Below are positions 6,624 through 7,100 of a stretch of 7,100 nt of DNA, in pieces. Within the stretch, counting starts at the first letter, position 1, and every line of letters starts with the position of its first letter. The translations under genes and the position numbers were made by a program. This DNA is from Peptostreptococcaceae bacterium. Its GTDB lineage: Bacteria; Bacillota; Clostridia; Peptostreptococcales; Peptostreptococcaceae. A model generated the notes under the pieces. That model worked only from the letters and a program-made list of their open reading frames with translations, was not told where the DNA came from and searched no databases. The DNA lies in contig JASBZE010000085.1 of assembly GCA_029983575.1 (NCBI GenBank), positions 1 through 7,100 of the forward strand, read 5' to 3'.

Positions 6624-7055
6624 GTGGATAAACTATTTAGAAAGATATTTATGATGGAAAACAGAGCAAAAGCAGAACGCAGATATAGAAATATTCTTGC
6701 CGTTGTATCGATATTGCCTCTGTTCTTGCTATGGAACCAATCTTCAAACGGCACTAACAACGACTTATTTCCATATATGGTAGGCAGTATATTTAGTTTT
6801 TGTGTAGCTTATCTATTTCTAGGCAAAAATCCTGTAAGATATATAAGTTATATAAACTTTGGTTTTGCTATGGTGGGTTATACAATTATGATGTTAGCAT
6901 TGATACCTGCAGCTATACTTGGAAATATAGTATCCCCGATTGAATTAATAATTGACGTGTTTATGATTTTACTACCTTATATAATAGTAGTATTTCTTTA
7001 TAAAACTTATAAAAAATACTTAAATTACAAAAAAGAACTAAGTATAATAAATTAG
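6624..7055 (+). CDS. Small four-helix membrane protein of unknown function
   Basis: I do not recognise this 143-aa protein. It starts at GTG behind a strong ribosome binding site. A short basic cytoplasmic head (1-22, rich in K and R) is followed by four hydrophobic segments at about 23-37, 49-67, 74-99 and 104-126, and a lysine- and tyrosine-rich tail (127-143). The positive charges at both ends and the even helix number suggest both termini are in the cytoplasm. The polar loop 38-48 (rich in N, S and T) would be outside, as would a short turn near 100-104. I see no signal peptidase site, catalytic motif or known transporter signature. It is separated from dnaE by 281 bp and probably has its own promoter, so a role with the polymerase is not implied. 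Base composition and codon choice look like its neighbours. The family could be lineage-restricted. Confidence 0.8.
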   Translation: MDKLFRKIFMMENRAKAERRYRNILAVVSILPLFLLWNQSSNGTNNDLFPYMVGSIFSFCVAYLFLGKNPVRYISYINFGFAMVGYTIMMLALIPAAILGNIVSPIELIIDVFMILLPYIIVVFLYKTYKKYLNYKKELSIIN

Positions 7056-7064
7056 GAAATATCT

Positions 7065-7070
7065 AAGGAG
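7065..7070 (+). promoter_or_regulatory. Possible ribosome binding site near the window end
   Basis: AAGGAG at 7065-7070 is a good Shine-Dalgarno match just after the membrane-protein gene, but no standard start lies 5-12 nt downstream. The nearest ATG (7087) and GTG (7089) are 16 and 18 nt away, and ATA at 7080 would be a rare start. It may be a chance match or serve a gene that begins at the window edge. Confidence 0.25.
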
Positions 7071-7100
7071 CATATCAAAATAGTCAATGTGTATAATAAA

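Noticed and set aside
6449..6760. Minus-strand open frame of 103 codons with hydrophobic stretches, half of it in the gap after dnaE
   Set aside because: It needs a TTG start inside the membrane-protein gene with no good ribosome binding site, and its first half is the antisense shadow of that gene. The inner ATG (6583) gives 44 codons, also without a ribosome binding site. AT-rich antisense DNA commonly reads as hydrophobic residues.
7092..7097. Perfect TATAAT as a promoter -10 box
   Set aside because: No -35 box lies at 16-18 bp upstream and the TGn element is out of register. The same hexamer also occurs at 7043-7048, so it is likely background.
7053..7100. Frame of the membrane protein stays open after its TAG to the window end, suggesting read-through or a gene split by a stop
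   Set aside because: Only 15 codons are visible, which is expected by chance in this composition. The protein already ends with a natural charged tail.

Overview
The window comes from an AT-rich, low-GC Gram-positive bacterium. Gene content and order (yvcK/glmR, NUDIX hydrolase, whiA, DnaE1-type dnaE) fit an anaerobic Firmicute of the Clostridia/Tissierellia kind. That placement is inferred from family knowledge; no rRNA or other marker is present to fix the species.

Bases 1-50 hold at most the last codons of an unidentified upstream gene. Bases 61-6342 are one tight plus-strand cluster of four genes. They are a membrane-anchored YvcK/GlmR protein (61-1221), a NUDIX hydrolase (1239-1676), the DNA-binding regulator WhiA (1677-2639) and the replicative polymerase DnaE (2632-6342). 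Gaps are 17 nt and 0 nt, followed by an 8-nt overlap. whiA has no well-placed ribosome binding site, so the genes are probably co-transcribed and partly translationally coupled. The cluster joins cell-envelope precursor control (YvcK binds UDP-GlcNAc in studied relatives), nucleotide clean-up (NUDIX), division/chromosome organisation (WhiA) and DNA synthesis (DnaE).

Bases 6343-6623 are a 281-bp AT-rich non-coding gap. It contains a perfect 14-bp palindrome, a long imperfect inverted repeat (6393-6464) and a good extended -10 promoter candidate (6530-6558). No convincing intrinsic terminator follows dnaE. The promoter would serve a GTG-started gene (6624-7055) for a small four-helix membrane protein that I do not recognise. 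The last 45 bases contain no assignable gene.

Most of the window is conserved housekeeping sequence, and I see no defence, mobile or otherwise novel multi-gene system. The points most worth a second look are the glycine/glutamine/asparagine linker with a 21-bp tandem repeat inside DnaE, the N-terminal membrane anchor on YvcK, the intergenic inverted repeat, and the orphan membrane protein with its own promoter.
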